Assembly: GCF_900109825.1 (NCBI RefSeq)
Contig: NZ_FOBL01000018.1
Coordinates: forward strand, 1-54,951
Reading direction: 5' to 3'
Length of the DNA stretch: 54,951 bases
Source: Alkalibacterium putridalgicola
GTDB lineage: Bacteria; Bacillota; Bacilli; Lactobacillales; Carnobacteriaceae_A
The position numbers and the translations under genes were made by a program. Shown in pieces: positions 31,654 through 40,346 of the stretch; positions within the stretch are counted from its first letter, which is position 1; each line of letters opens with the position of its first letter. The notes beneath the pieces are model-generated. The model ran no database searches, was not told the DNA's origin, and worked only from the letters and a program-made list of their open reading frames with translations.

Positions 31654-32868
31654 TTATAGAAAATCAGTGATTTTCTCAAATTCATCTATCGGGTCGTGAC
31701 AGTCAAAGTATATTTTTAAAAAGTCAGGCCTTGCAGCTTCAATGGCTTTTGCCAGGTTGGGATCAAATTGGGTTCCTACCCCTTGGTCCAGTCGCCTGAA
31801 TGCTTCTTCCAGAGGCAGTTCCTTGCGGTAAGCTCTTGTGGACGTCATGGCATCAAAAGCATCTGCCACAGCCAGTATGCGTGCCTCTAAAGGAATGGAA
31901 TGGCCTTTTGAACCAGTTGGATAGCCTTTACCGTCCCATCTCTCATGGTGATAGAGGACACCGTTTTTCAAGCCATTCAGGCCTTCGACTTTTTCGACCA
32001 TTTGAGCTCCAAGAGATGTATGAGTTTTAATGATTTCATATTCTTTATCAGTCAGTGATGTCGGCTTGGTCAAAATATGTTCGGGCATATTGATTTTTCC
32101 GATATCATGTAGTAGACCGCTCAGTCTTAAAAGTTTGAGCTTTTGTTCATGCTGATATTCGGGCAGCTGTTTGGCTAAGGCGACAGCATATTGGCTTACT
32201 CGTTCGCTGTGACCAAATGTGTAAAGGTCCTTCGCTTCCATCGCAACAATGAAACTCTGAACGACTTGCTCAAGTGTCATTTCCATCGATTGGATGACTG
32301 TATTGACTTGCTTATTGTAGAGCATGTTCAGCTTGGACAGGAGCAGGTAACTGAATGTCGCAACGATGATATAAAGAAGAATACGGTTTGAAATGTCTAT
32401 CGTATCCGCTATATAAGATGCATTGCCCGGAAAGCCTATTCGTACAAAAACCATACTGATCAGACCCATTGCTGAGTAGAAAATGGATAAGGACCGCTTG
32501 CCGTAAAGACTGGTAATAATAGGTATCAGCAGGAAGTAGCTCCATGCTTCAGAATAACCTGAACCAAAATATAAGCTTATGATCACGAAGACAACAGACA
32601 ATAAAACGATATGTGTATTCAGTTTGGTCGAGGCTCGGGTGAAGCGGAAGATTAGGAAAATGGTTGATAAAACAGCGAAAATCATCATCAGTATGCTAAG
32701 GTCAGCCCGTGAAAATGGGAGATTGAACCACCTGAATATCAAATTCCAGCTGATACTCAGTATGATGTAGATCGAAGTTATTTTAATTATCTGATTATTC
32801 AGATTTTTATCATAATCCTCAATTAATTCATGCATCAATTGTTCCTTTTCGTTTAAGGGTTTATTCAT
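31654..32868 (-). CDS. HD-GYP domain c-di-GMP phosphodiesterase, membrane-bound
   Basis: 404 residues. Residues about 28-180 hold six hydrophobic segments (an unnamed membrane sensor), then a complete HD-GYP domain: GHSERV (H220), LHDIGKIN (H254, D255), KTHT (H283), YHHERWDGKGYP (307-317) and ADAFDAMTSTRAYRKEL. These are the metal ligands and the GYP signature, so cleavage of cyclic di-GMP is likely. A GGDEF cyclase lies at 44367. It is transcribed away from the acyltransferase operon; the shared 160-base region carries a long inverted repeat. Confidence 0.9.
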   Translation of the reverse strand: MNKPLNEKEQLMHELIEDYDKNLNNQIIKITSIYIILSISWNLIFRWFNLPFSRADLSILMMIFAVLSTIFLIFRFTRASTKLNTHIVLLSVVFVIISLYFGSGYSEAWSYFLLIPIITSLYGKRSLSIFYSAMGLISMVFVRIGFPGNASYIADTIDISNRILLYIIVATFSYLLLSKLNMLYNKQVNTVIQSMEMTLEQVVQSFIVAMEAKDLYTFGHSERVSQYAVALAKQLPEYQHEQKLKLLRLSGLLHDIGKINMPEHILTKPTSLTDKEYEIIKTHTSLGAQMVEKVEGLNGLKNGVLYHHERWDGKGYPTGSKGHSIPLEARILAVADAFDAMTSTRAYRKELPLEEAFRRLDQGVGTQFDPNLAKAIEAARPDFLKIYFDCHDPIDEFEKITDFL

Positions 32869-32899
32869 TTTGGTCGATCATCCTAATGTCATGTATTTT

Positions 32900-32937
32900 A
32901 AAAAAGTGACTATCCTATAAGATTTTATCACTTTTTT
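32900..32937. promoter_or_regulatory. Inverted repeat in a divergent promoter region
   Basis: AAAAAAGTGA and TCACTTTTTT are perfect 10-base arms 18 bases apart, between the divergent HD-GYP and acyltransferase genes. It could be a terminator-like attenuator or an operator. Confidence 0.45.
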
Positions 32938-33032
32938 GTATAAATAACCATGAAACTATGTATTTATATTTGGTAACGCTTTAAAATGTGGCAGTTTTTT
33001 TACTAAAAATTATGTTTAAGGAGCGTGTTATA

Positions 33033-33641
33033 ATGGAAAGTGAAAAAGAATATCATTTTGGAAGAGTTGAGGGAATAAAAAGTGTTGAGGCAGTGGCACT
33101 TCACCATCAGCGCTATCAGGAAGTCGGTTTTTTAAAAAAAGATGATGAGGACCCCTACATAGATTATTCGACATATTTTGTCGTGGAAACGGCTAAGTCA
33201 AAAGAAGTCGTTGGGGTGACACGACTTATTTTCATGTCACTGGATGACCTGCCAACAATGAAACATTTCAATATTTTTGAAATCGAAAAGCTGAAACTGG
33301 CAGGGCTTGAAGAAAATAAATATGCTGAAATCAGTGCATTCACCAAAATGCCCAAACACGATGTCGGTTTAGGCCTGATCCGCACTGTATTAAATTATTC
33401 CTTGAGTAATGGATTGACTCATTGGGTCTGCTGCATTGATGAAAGAGTGTATCGCTACATGCATCGGATTTTTAAATTTCCTTTTGAAGTCATCGGTGAA
33501 CCGAACGTTTACCTTGGGTCAAAAACGATCCCTTGTGTACTGAATCTTTCAGAATGCCTCACGACTTTGAAGGATAAACGCCGGACATTATATGACTATC
33601 TCGTGGAAAGTGAAGAAAAAGTAATGGAGGGGATCAAGTAA
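33033..33641 (+). CDS. FeeM/LuxI-like N-acyl amino acid synthase (GNAT fold)
   Basis: 202 residues from ATG 33033 after AAGGAGCGTGTTATA; the upstream frame to 32988 has no such site. The pattern fits the acyl-homoserine-lactone/N-acyl amino acid synthase branch of the GNAT fold: RYQEVGFL near the N terminus, FVVETAKSKEVVGVTRLI, the EIEKLKL...YAEISAFTK strand with conserved acidic residues, and the tail VYRYMHRIFKFPFEVIGEP with YLGSKTIPCVL. Such enzymes move an acyl chain from acyl carrier protein to an amino acid or SAM. Acyl donor and acceptor unknown. The stop overlaps the next start (TAATG), so the pair is translationally coupled. Confidence 0.65.
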   Translation: MESEKEYHFGRVEGIKSVEAVALHHQRYQEVGFLKKDDEDPYIDYSTYFVVETAKSKEVVGVTRLIFMSLDDLPTMKHFNIFEIEKLKLAGLEENKYAEISAFTKMPKHDVGLGLIRTVLNYSLSNGLTHWVCCIDERVYRYMHRIFKFPFEVIGEPNVYLGSKTIPCVLNLSECLTTLKDKRRTLYDYLVESEEKVMEGIK

Positions 33642-34399
33642 TGGTCAAAGAACAATTTATACGTAATTTAGGTATCATGTCAGAAGAAGAAGTGCAGAGA
33701 CTGCATGGTACAACGATCGCCATTGCAGGCTGTGGCTGTATTGGAGGTTTTTCAGCAGAACTGCTCGCACGAATGGGCATAGGGAAACTGATTCTGGCTG
33801 ATCCTGATACCTTTGATGTCTCAAACATTAACCGCCAGTGTGCTGCGACTCATTTAACTGTCGGGCAGAAGAAAGCGGAAGCCTTAAAGAATCACTTACT
33901 GACGATCAATCCTGAGATGGAGATTGTGTGTTATAACGATGGAGTCACTGAGAAAAACGTGGCCCCATTTTTAGAAGGCGCTGATTACGTCATTGATGCC
34001 ATCGATTATTTTGCTTTTCCTGAATCTGTTGCCCTCCATCGTGCCGCCAGACAGAGAGACTTATTCATCACCACGGCGGTTGCTTTAGGTTTCGGGACAT
34101 CAGTTCTGACTTTTGATCCTAAGGGTCTGACGCTGGAAGAGTATACACAGATACCCGAAGACATTACGATCGATGAACTGCAGGGCAAGACATTCCCGCC
34201 ATCAGCATATAGCCAAAAACTTCCTGATTATGCGACAGAAGAGAATATTTCCGGCTGGATCGAAAACCGTTCGATCCCTACGATCAGTGTCGGTCAGGCG
34301 CTCGGACCGGGTGTCCTTGTGTCCAAGCTGGTTCTGCATCTCTTAAACAGACAAACGCCGAAGATCGTACCAGATTATTTCCAGCTCCAGTTTGAGTGA
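33641..34399 (+). CDS. ThiF/MoeB/E1-like adenylating enzyme
   Basis: 252 residues of the ubiquitin-activating (E1) superfamily: IAIAGCGCIGGFSAELLARM (nucleotide loop, G30-G35), ILADPDTFDVSNINRQC (D54, N64, R65, Q66), GQKKAEALK (K77) and ADYVIDAID (D119). These bind ATP and activate a carboxylate. The only cysteines I see are at 31, 33, 67 and 97; there are no zinc CxxC pairs and no cysteine in the crossover-loop region, so it should adenylate without forming a thioester. No sulfur-carrier or ubiquitin-like protein with a GG tail is nearby. Coupled to the acyltransferase, its likely substrate is that enzyme's product. Confidence 0.85.
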   Translation: MVKEQFIRNLGIMSEEEVQRLHGTTIAIAGCGCIGGFSAELLARMGIGKLILADPDTFDVSNINRQCAATHLTVGQKKAEALKNHLLTINPEMEIVCYNDGVTEKNVAPFLEGADYVIDAIDYFAFPESVALHRAARQRDLFITTAVALGFGTSVLTFDPKGLTLEEYTQIPEDITIDELQGKTFPPSAYSQKLPDYATEENISGWIENRSIPTISVGQALGPGVLVSKLVLHLLNRQTPKIVPDYFQLQFE

Positions 34400-34438
34400 T
34401 CAAACCTGATCAATCATTAAGTAATATTTTTGACTGAA

Positions 34439-34481
34439 AAGCAGCTGTCTTTTTTCCACAAAAGACAGCTGCTTTTTTTTG
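34439..34481 (+). terminator. Terminator of the acyltransferase/E1 operon
   Basis: AAGCAGCTGTCTTTT pairs perfectly with AAAAGACAGCTGCTT over a six-base loop and is followed by a run of T. One of the strongest terminators in the window. Confidence 0.92.
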
Positions 34482-34764
34482 TAAATATGGATAGGAGGAG
34501 CCAGTATTCGATTGTTGTAGAAATTTACAGTCATCTGTTTCAAGTACTTTAGCCGAGTAATAAAACGTGTTATCAACAATAAGTGAAAAAGTATCGATAT
34601 CATCCGAGACACATGTGGATATATGATCGACTAATGGCTCTTGGCACGATAGTCCGTTTGAAATATGAGGTAAATGGCAGAAGAATAGAAATATGGGAAG
34701 GGAGTACTTCTCTTGTCCTAAGATCTCTGGTGTTACTGCTGTCATCCTGGCTGGTAATGTCCAG
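34482..34764. other. Gene-free stretch between opposing terminators
   Basis: About 280 bases bounded by the plus-strand terminator at 34439 and the minus-strand terminator at 34765. Open frames exist on both strands (for example minus 34410-34799) but none has a ribosome binding site, and the minus one runs through both terminator stems. I see no supported gene. Confidence 0.5.
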
Positions 34765-34807
34765 AAAAAAATCGTATCAGTGACTGCTTTTAAAGTCACT
34801 GATACGA
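34765..34807 (-). terminator. Terminator of the YesK-like gene
   Basis: TCGTATCAGTGAC and GTCACTGATACGA are perfect 13-base arms. On the minus strand the stem is followed by a run of seven T, so it terminates the minus-strand gene at 34847. Confidence 0.85.
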
Positions 34808-34846
34808 TAAAGGAAACACTTTACTTATAGTCCGCCTGGATACTAC

Positions 34847-35110
34847 TCAACTGTTTTCGGTCATTTTCAGTAATATAAGAGTCGTCAGAGAGGGAGCACC
34901 TATATATATGCTCCAAACGCCCAGCCCCAGACCTGTCCAGCCACCTATCATATAGCTGACAGCCAGGGTGATGAGTGTGATGACAAATAAGCTTCCAAAC
35001 AAAATGTACAAAGCTTTTCTTGAGACACCTGTTTTCTCCACGATAAAGTAAGCAATAAATGCTACAACAAGAGATATGCCTATGACTACAGCAATAAACC
35101 TTAAATCCAT
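34847..35110 (-). CDS. Small YesK-like membrane protein
   Basis: 87 residues from ATG 35110 (on the minus strand AAGGAG lies 11 bases before it); a GTG at 35122 is an alternative. Three membrane segments; the GGWTGLGLGVWSIYIG part recalls the YesK-like family, whose role is unknown. A good cre-like site lies just upstream (35143), suggesting catabolite control. Confidence 0.65.
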   Translation of the reverse strand: MDLRFIAVVIGISLVVAFIAYFIVEKTGVSRKALYILFGSLFVITLITLAVSYMIGGWTGLGLGVWSIYIGAPSLTTLILLKMTENS

Positions 35111-35142
35111 AATTAATATCACTCCTTAAAGATTGATGTTTT

Positions 35143-35156
35143 TGTAAACGCTTTGA
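35143..35156. promoter_or_regulatory. cre-like CcpA site
   Basis: TGTAAACGCTTTGA matches TGWAANCGNTNWCA at every constrained position but one (G for C near the end). It lies 33 bases before the YesK-like start and 152 bases before the oxidoreductase start, so it could act on either. Confidence 0.6.
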
Positions 35157-35307
35157 GTATACTGATTTCAGAATAGCATAAGTATTTTATGAAATGAAAG
35201 CATAAGGGGGGAATGCTTATCCGTTCTTGATATCTTTTTTTTAGATTCCTGTTTATAATAGGAGTAGACATGTTTATTCATATAAAAAATTAACGGAGGT
35301 ATAACGT

Positions 35308-36285
35308 ATGAAGAAATTTGGATGGGCTTACATTGGGTGCGGCGGGATCGCCCGTACGACAGCAGAAGAATTAGTGCAGACTGAGGATAACGAGATCGTT
35401 GCTGTCTGGAATCGGACGCAGTCAAAGGCGGAAGCTTTTGCGGAAGAATTTGGTGGAACCGTTTATGATACACCCGAAGAGGCGATCAATGCTCCAGATG
35501 TAGAAGGTGTGTATGTCAATGTGAATGGCGATTTGCACGCAAAATATACCCGACTTTCCATTGCAAACGGTAAGCCGGTACTCTGTGAAAAACCATTTGC
35601 GGTAAATGAAGAAGTGACGAAAGAAGTCTTTGATTACGCTGCAGAAAAAGATGTCTTTGTGTCTGAAGCGATGTGGACCTGGCATAATGAGACGGCTTTA
35701 AAAGTTAAGGAATGGGTCAAGTCGGGTGTTCTTGGTGATATACAAGCTGTCAGCAGTGCGTTTGAAGTGCCACTAGTAAGTAACTCAACGAATCCAAGAC
35801 TTACGACACCCTCAATGTTAGGCGGCGCCTTGATGGATCTCGGTGTTTATAACGTGAGATACTGTTATGAACTTTTTGGACTCCCAGAACATATTAACTG
35901 TGAGGCAAGAATGGAAGAGGTCGATTACAGCGAAACGATCACCTTTGATTATCCCGGCTTCAAAGCCATCAACTTTGTCTCCATGGAAAAAGAGGGCGGG
36001 CATTATTTTGAGATAAAAGGAACAAAGGGTTCGATCTATGTCCCTCAATTTCATATGGCAAAAACAGCCACGCTAAATACTGAAGATAAGGAAGAAACGT
36101 TTGAAGTGGAAGATCTTTTATATGGCAAACAGTTCTCCAATGTTGCGGCGGAGATCAGAGCGGGCAAAAAAGAAAGTGAAAAAATTTCTGCTAAAGGTAC
36201 CATCGAAGTGATGTCGCTGCTTGATGAATGCCGTAGACAAATGGGACTTGTTTACCCACAGGAAAAACAGAATGAAGAGGCATAA
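35308..36285 (+). CDS. Gfo/Idh/MocA family NAD(P)-dependent oxidoreductase, copy 1
   Basis: 325 residues: N-terminal Rossmann fold (WAYIGCGGIARTTAEELV, AVWNRTQSKAEAFAEEFG, GVYVNVNGDLHAKYTRLSI), the family motif CEKPFAVN and a C-terminal beta-sheet domain with the conserved GGALMDLGVYNVRYCYELFG. Such enzymes oxidise sugar or inositol hydroxyls, or act as trans-dihydrodiol dehydrogenases; the substrate is not readable. ACGGAGGTATAACGT precedes the ATG. A close paralog lies at 38283. Confidence 0.92.
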   Translation: MKKFGWAYIGCGGIARTTAEELVQTEDNEIVAVWNRTQSKAEAFAEEFGGTVYDTPEEAINAPDVEGVYVNVNGDLHAKYTRLSIANGKPVLCEKPFAVNEEVTKEVFDYAAEKDVFVSEAMWTWHNETALKVKEWVKSGVLGDIQAVSSAFEVPLVSNSTNPRLTTPSMLGGALMDLGVYNVRYCYELFGLPEHINCEARMEEVDYSETITFDYPGFKAINFVSMEKEGGHYFEIKGTKGSIYVPQFHMAKTATLNTEDKEETFEVEDLLYGKQFSNVAAEIRAGKKESEKISAKGTIEVMSLLDECRRQMGLVYPQEKQNEEA

Positions 36286-36314
36286 TTCATTTATGCGGAA
36301 AAAAGGGTGAGACG

Positions 36315-37649
36315 ATGTCAAAAAGAATTTACTTAACTGGATTAGCACTGTTTTCAGCCTCCATGCTGGCTTTATCAGGCTGTGAACAGGACAGTGCAAC
36401 ACAAGAACTGACCAATGATACCGAGGAGGTTCAGGAAGAGGAAGCAGAGGAGACAGAGGAGACAGCGGAACAGAAGGATCCGGGTGCAAATGAGGATCAG
36501 GCTGAAACTGGGTCAGATGAAACGAACCCAGAAGATGAAGAAGAGCAGGCAGAAGTGGAACCTGAAGAAGAGGAAGAAACAGTCTCGATCTTTGGGAACC
36601 AGAAAAACAATGTGTATATCAGCGAAAACGGAGTGAACGTTAGAGCAGACAGCAGCGAAGAGAGCGCATCGCTTGGACGGCTGATCAAAGGAAATGAAGT
36701 CACCGTCATCGATGAAGTGGCAGAAGATGAAACGACCTGGTATCAGATCAGTCATCATAACACGAATATGAATGAGGGATGGGTCTCGTCAGACTACACT
36801 GCCAATGATATGAACGAACTTCATTCATCCACTACATTCGATGATGAAGAGTTGAATGAGTTTTTCACTTCCCCGACACTTTTTGAGGAAAACCGCGTCG
36901 TTGCGTATTATGGTCACCCTAATTCTGAGGTCATGGGAATCGTCGGTCGTCATCCGGTAGGAGAGCTGATCGATCTTCTGGATGAAACGACGGAGACCTA
37001 TGATGAAGCAGATGAGGACATGGGGGCCGTGCCGGCTATTTACCTTGTTTATGGGACCGTTCAGCCTGGTGGAGAAATTGCCAGAATGAATCACGACTTG
37101 GTCATGTCCTACATCGAAGCAGCTTATGAAAGAGGCGTTCTGGTGTATATCGATCATCAGATGGGTCGATATCATCCGACTTATGCCATTCAAGAAATCC
37201 AGTCGTTTCTGAGATATCCGAACGTGCATCTGGCTCTGGATCCGGAATGGCGGACGGAGCGGCCTATGCAGGAAGTCGGACACATCACAGGACAGGAAAT
37301 AAACGATGTACAGGGAATCATGCAGGACTATCTAGACTCCAATGACATACCGGGTAAAAGACAGTTCGTCTTCCACCAGTTTGTCGAAAAGATGATCCAT
37401 GATGTCGAAGCCGTATCCACAGATTATGAGTCTGTTATTGTTGTACACAACACGTCAGGCTGGGGATCGCCCGATGGCAAGCGAGCCACTCATGAGAGAG
37501 TAACCGAAGACTCGCCGATTCCGTACAAAGGGTTCAAACTGTGGTATCATTATTCAGATGATCCAGGTGTGCACTACGATAACCCGCTTATGACGCCTGA
37601 AGAAGTGTTGAATCTGGATCCCGAACCGAATCTTGTCATTTATCAGTAA
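36315..37649 (+). CDS. SH3-domain lipoprotein with a C-terminal TIM-barrel-like domain
   Basis: 444 residues: lipobox LALSGC (Cys23), a long Glu-rich spacer (about 30-92), a bacterial SH3 domain (about 98-155, NGVNVRADSSEESASLGRLI and GWVSSDY) that may bind cell wall, and a C-terminal domain from about 190 with VVAYYGHPNSEVMGIVG, VLVYIDHQMGRYHP, VHLALDPEWRTE and FKLWYHYSDDPGVHYDNP. The strand-helix order with acidic strand ends resembles a glycoside-hydrolase-type barrel; activity unproven. Attached outside the cell. It starts 29 bases after the oxidoreductase. Confidence 0.75.
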   Translation: MSKRIYLTGLALFSASMLALSGCEQDSATQELTNDTEEVQEEEAEETEETAEQKDPGANEDQAETGSDETNPEDEEEQAEVEPEEEEETVSIFGNQKNNVYISENGVNVRADSSEESASLGRLIKGNEVTVIDEVAEDETTWYQISHHNTNMNEGWVSSDYTANDMNELHSSTTFDDEELNEFFTSPTLFEENRVVAYYGHPNSEVMGIVGRHPVGELIDLLDETTETYDEADEDMGAVPAIYLVYGTVQPGGEIARMNHDLVMSYIEAAYERGVLVYIDHQMGRYHPTYAIQEIQSFLRYPNVHLALDPEWRTERPMQEVGHITGQEINDVQGIMQDYLDSNDIPGKRQFVFHQFVEKMIHDVEAVSTDYESVIVVHNTSGWGSPDGKRATHERVTEDSPIPYKGFKLWYHYSDDPGVHYDNPLMTPEEVLNLDPEPNLVIYQ

Positions 37650-37693
37650 TCAGAATGAAGCCACTGTAAAAGTTACAGGAAGGGGAAAGCCGT

Positions 37694-38197
37694 ATGGCCT
37701 CTCTTAATGAAAGTATGATCGCGTATGGAGAACTGATAAAAGAAACAGATCTACAGCAAGCCTATAAGGGGTTAATGCAGTTCATGAAAGATCTGCGCAC
37801 ACACCTCAAAGAAAAACACTTAGAATATGACGTATCGGCAAATCTTTATCCCGGATATCTGGATCTGACGTTTTTCTCATTTACTACTGAACTTTCAAAG
37901 AAAAAAGACCTGAAGTACATGGTGGTCTTCATCCACGAGAAGACAGAGTTTCAGATATGGCTTTCCGGAAGAAACAGAAAAGTCATGTCTGCTTATCACG
38001 AGAAATTCAAATCATATAAAATGGGAGATTACACATTGACCAGTGATGAAACTGGGATGTCGGCAATCATAGAGTCATCTCTAGTTGAAGATCCTGATTT
38101 TGATCAGCTGACAGAACTGACCCGTCAAATAGATACAGGTATCGATATCTTTATAAAGGATATTGAGAAAAAGTATGTGAGTAGTAGTCAATACTGA
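37694..38197 (+). CDS. DUF7000-like cytoplasmic protein
   Basis: 167 residues with no signal or membrane segment. YGELIKETDLQQAYKGLMQF, MKDLRTHLKEK, YPGYLDLTFFSFTTE and IHEKTEFQIWLSGRNRKV resemble, from memory, the DUF7000 family of unknown function. AGGAAGGGGAAAGCCGT precedes the ATG. It lies 44 bases after the lipoprotein gene and is followed by a terminator, so it may end that transcript. Confidence 0.6.
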   Translation: MASLNESMIAYGELIKETDLQQAYKGLMQFMKDLRTHLKEKHLEYDVSANLYPGYLDLTFFSFTTELSKKKDLKYMVVFIHEKTEFQIWLSGRNRKVMSAYHEKFKSYKMGDYTLTSDETGMSAIIESSLVEDPDFDQLTELTRQIDTGIDIFIKDIEKKYVSSSQY

Positions 38198-38200
38198 ATG

Positions 38201-38238
38201 AAAAACGTGTATGGAACTTTGGACCATATACGTTTTTT
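38201..38238 (+). terminator. Terminator after the DUF7000-like gene
   Basis: AAAACGTGTATGG and CCATATACGTTTTTT form a stem with a T-run. Confidence 0.75.
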
Positions 38239-38282
38239 ATTTTAATAAAGTGGGACACCCAAAAAAACGGAGGTATTTAATT

Positions 38283-39254
38283 ATGGAGAAATTCGGATGG
38301 GCGTATATTGGATGCGGAAGCATTGCACACCGCACAGCAACAGAGCTGGTACAGACAGATGATAATAAGATCGCGGCTGTTTGGAACAGGACGAAGTCAA
38401 AGGCGGAAGATTTTGCAAAGGAATATGGCGGAACTGTTTACGATACTGCAGAAGAGGCGATCAATGCTCCAGGCGTCGAAGGTGTATACGTAGCTGTTAA
38501 TGGAGACAAGCACGCAGAATATACGGAACTTGCTATTAAAAATAAGAAACCGGTCCTTTGCGAAAAGCCGTTTACTTTTAATAAAGAGAAAACTGAAGAG
38601 CTCTTTGACTATGCTAAGGAAAATAATGTCTATATTTCAGAAGCCATGAAGACATGGCATAATGAAACAGCTTTGAAAGTAAAAGAATGGGTGGATGCGA
38701 ATCGAGTGGGAGAGATCAAGTCTGTGGAATTTGCTTATGCTGTCCCGATGCTTCAGCATTCTACCAACCCACGATTGACTACACCGTCCATGTTGGGGGG
38801 AGCTCTACTGGATATCGGCGTCTATGCAGTAAGGTATTGCTATGAACTGTTTGGTCTCCCAGAAGAAATCGAATGTGAAGGAGACATGCATGAGGTGGAT
38901 CATGCTGAAAAAATCAGATTTTATTACCCTGGATTTGTTGCAAACATGCATGTATCAATGGTGGAAGACGGCGGCCATTTTCTTGAAGTAGAAGGAACAG
39001 AAGGCTCGATTTCCGTACCCGAATTCCATGTAGCTAAAAGGGCTACGCTAAAAAGTGCGGATAAAGTGGAAACATTCGAGACTGATGATCTGATATTCGG
39101 CAGACAGTTTTCCAATGTAGCCGCAGAGATTCGTGCGGGTAAAAAAGAAAGTGACTATATTCCAGCTGAAAGCACGATCGACGTCATGGGGCTCCTGGAT
39201 GAGTGCCGCAGACAGATGGGACTCGTTTATCCTCAAGAAGCAGCTACAGAATAG
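38283..39254 (+). CDS. Gfo/Idh/MocA family NAD(P)-dependent oxidoreductase, copy 2
   Basis: 323 residues from ATG 38283 after ACGGAGGTATTTAATT; the longer frame from 38211 crosses the terminator and is rejected. Same architecture as the 35308 protein (WAYIGCGSIAHRTATELV, CEKPFTFN, GGALLDIGVYAVRYCYELFG) and similar through to the C terminus (DECRRQMGLVYPQE in both). A tandem duplicate separated by two unrelated genes; substrate preference may have diverged. Confidence 0.92.
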   Translation: MEKFGWAYIGCGSIAHRTATELVQTDDNKIAAVWNRTKSKAEDFAKEYGGTVYDTAEEAINAPGVEGVYVAVNGDKHAEYTELAIKNKKPVLCEKPFTFNKEKTEELFDYAKENNVYISEAMKTWHNETALKVKEWVDANRVGEIKSVEFAYAVPMLQHSTNPRLTTPSMLGGALLDIGVYAVRYCYELFGLPEEIECEGDMHEVDHAEKIRFYYPGFVANMHVSMVEDGGHFLEVEGTEGSISVPEFHVAKRATLKSADKVETFETDDLIFGRQFSNVAAEIRAGKKESDYIPAESTIDVMGLLDECRRQMGLVYPQEAATE

Positions 39255-39384
39255 GCAGTATGTTATTTAGGAAAAAGGTAGTTAGAGAGAATAAATTTGG
39301 CTAGAGGAGCCCGAATTGTTATTACACGTCAAACAAAGAATATTATGATTAACAGCTGTATTGAGAGCGGTTAGTTATCCGGTT

Positions 39385-39393
39385 TGTTATAAT
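39385..39393 (+). promoter_or_regulatory. Extended -10 promoter of the TspO-like operon
   Basis: TGTTATAAT, a perfect extended -10, 130 bases before the TspO-like start codon. Confidence 0.45.
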
Positions 39394-39523
39394 GAAAGTG
39401 ACAATATAACTGAAGCGATAGACTATATTTACTCGCTAGGGACATAAGATGCCGTCTATAATTCTTGCCAAAAATCCAGAAGTGGTTCAAACCGTTCATT
39501 GGAAAAGAAAAGGAGGAGAAAAA

Positions 39524-40324
39524 ATGAAAACAAAGACTAAAGCATGGATAAGTGCCGGCTTGCTCGTTCTTACGTTGATCGTCAATGCCATGGGAGCTTT
39601 CGGCTGGATCAACGATATGTCACAGCAGGAAGTATCAGATATGTATCCGACACTGATCACGCCGGCACCGTCGACGTTCAGTATATGGAGTGTTATCTAT
39701 ACATTGCTGATCATTTCCATCATTGTCATGCTGATCAGATATAATGATTCTTACTATGAAGAGGCGATCGAGGAAATCAGCTATCTTTTCTGGCTGTCGT
39801 GCTTTTTAAATATTATCTGGATCATAACTTTTTCTTACATCCTGATCGGCTTATCGACCTTGTTTATTTTTGCCTTTTTGATCGTCATGGTCCTGATCGT
39901 AAAAAGAGTGGGTAAAATACAGAAGAAAAGACGCTGGCTGCTACCCATTACGTTCGGTTTGTACTCAGGCTGGCTTTTTATTGCGACTGTTGTGAATATA
40001 TCGGCCTGGCTCGTTAAGATTGAATGGAATGGCTTTGGAATAGCTGAAGAGGTTTGGGCTGTGATCATTCTTCTGATTGCAGTGGGGCTGACAGCCTTCG
40101 TGTTATTCAGTACGGAAAACGCCATATTCCCCATCCCGATCGCCTGGGCTTATTTTGGCATCTACAACAAGCTGATTTCCCCAGAAGGCTATCAGGGCGA
40201 CTATACTGCACTCCAATACACAGCTTTGATCGGGATCGTTCTGCTGATCGGTTTGGCAGCGATCCAATTTTATAAAAATCACTATAAAATCATGCCCCAT
40301 CATCTTGAAAATGATGACGTATAA
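39524..40324 (+). CDS. TspO/MBR-like tryptophan-rich membrane protein
   Basis: 266 residues from ATG 39524 after AGGAGGAGAAAA; the longer frame to 39449 has no ribosome binding site. About seven membrane segments; the motif TPAPSTFSIWSVIYTLL is typical of the large TspO-like (tryptophan-rich sensory protein) branch. Role unknown; relatives are linked to tetrapyrroles or stress. The HAAS-domain gene follows after 22 bases, so the two are probably cotranscribed. Confidence 0.78.
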   Translation: MKTKTKAWISAGLLVLTLIVNAMGAFGWINDMSQQEVSDMYPTLITPAPSTFSIWSVIYTLLIISIIVMLIRYNDSYYEEAIEEISYLFWLSCFLNIIWIITFSYILIGLSTLFIFAFLIVMVLIVKRVGKIQKKRRWLLPITFGLYSGWLFIATVVNISAWLVKIEWNGFGIAEEVWAVIILLIAVGLTAFVLFSTENAIFPIPIAWAYFGIYNKLISPEGYQGDYTALQYTALIGIVLLIGLAAIQFYKNHYKIMPHHLENDDV

Positions 40325-40346
40325 CTAAACTGAGGAGCGGGGAAAG

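Noticed and set aside
34583-34783. 66-residue plus-strand open frame
   Set aside because: No ribosome binding site, low-quality composition, and it ends within a minus-strand terminator.
34410-34799. 129-residue minus-strand open frame
   Set aside because: It runs through two perfect terminator stems, and no ribosome binding site precedes it.
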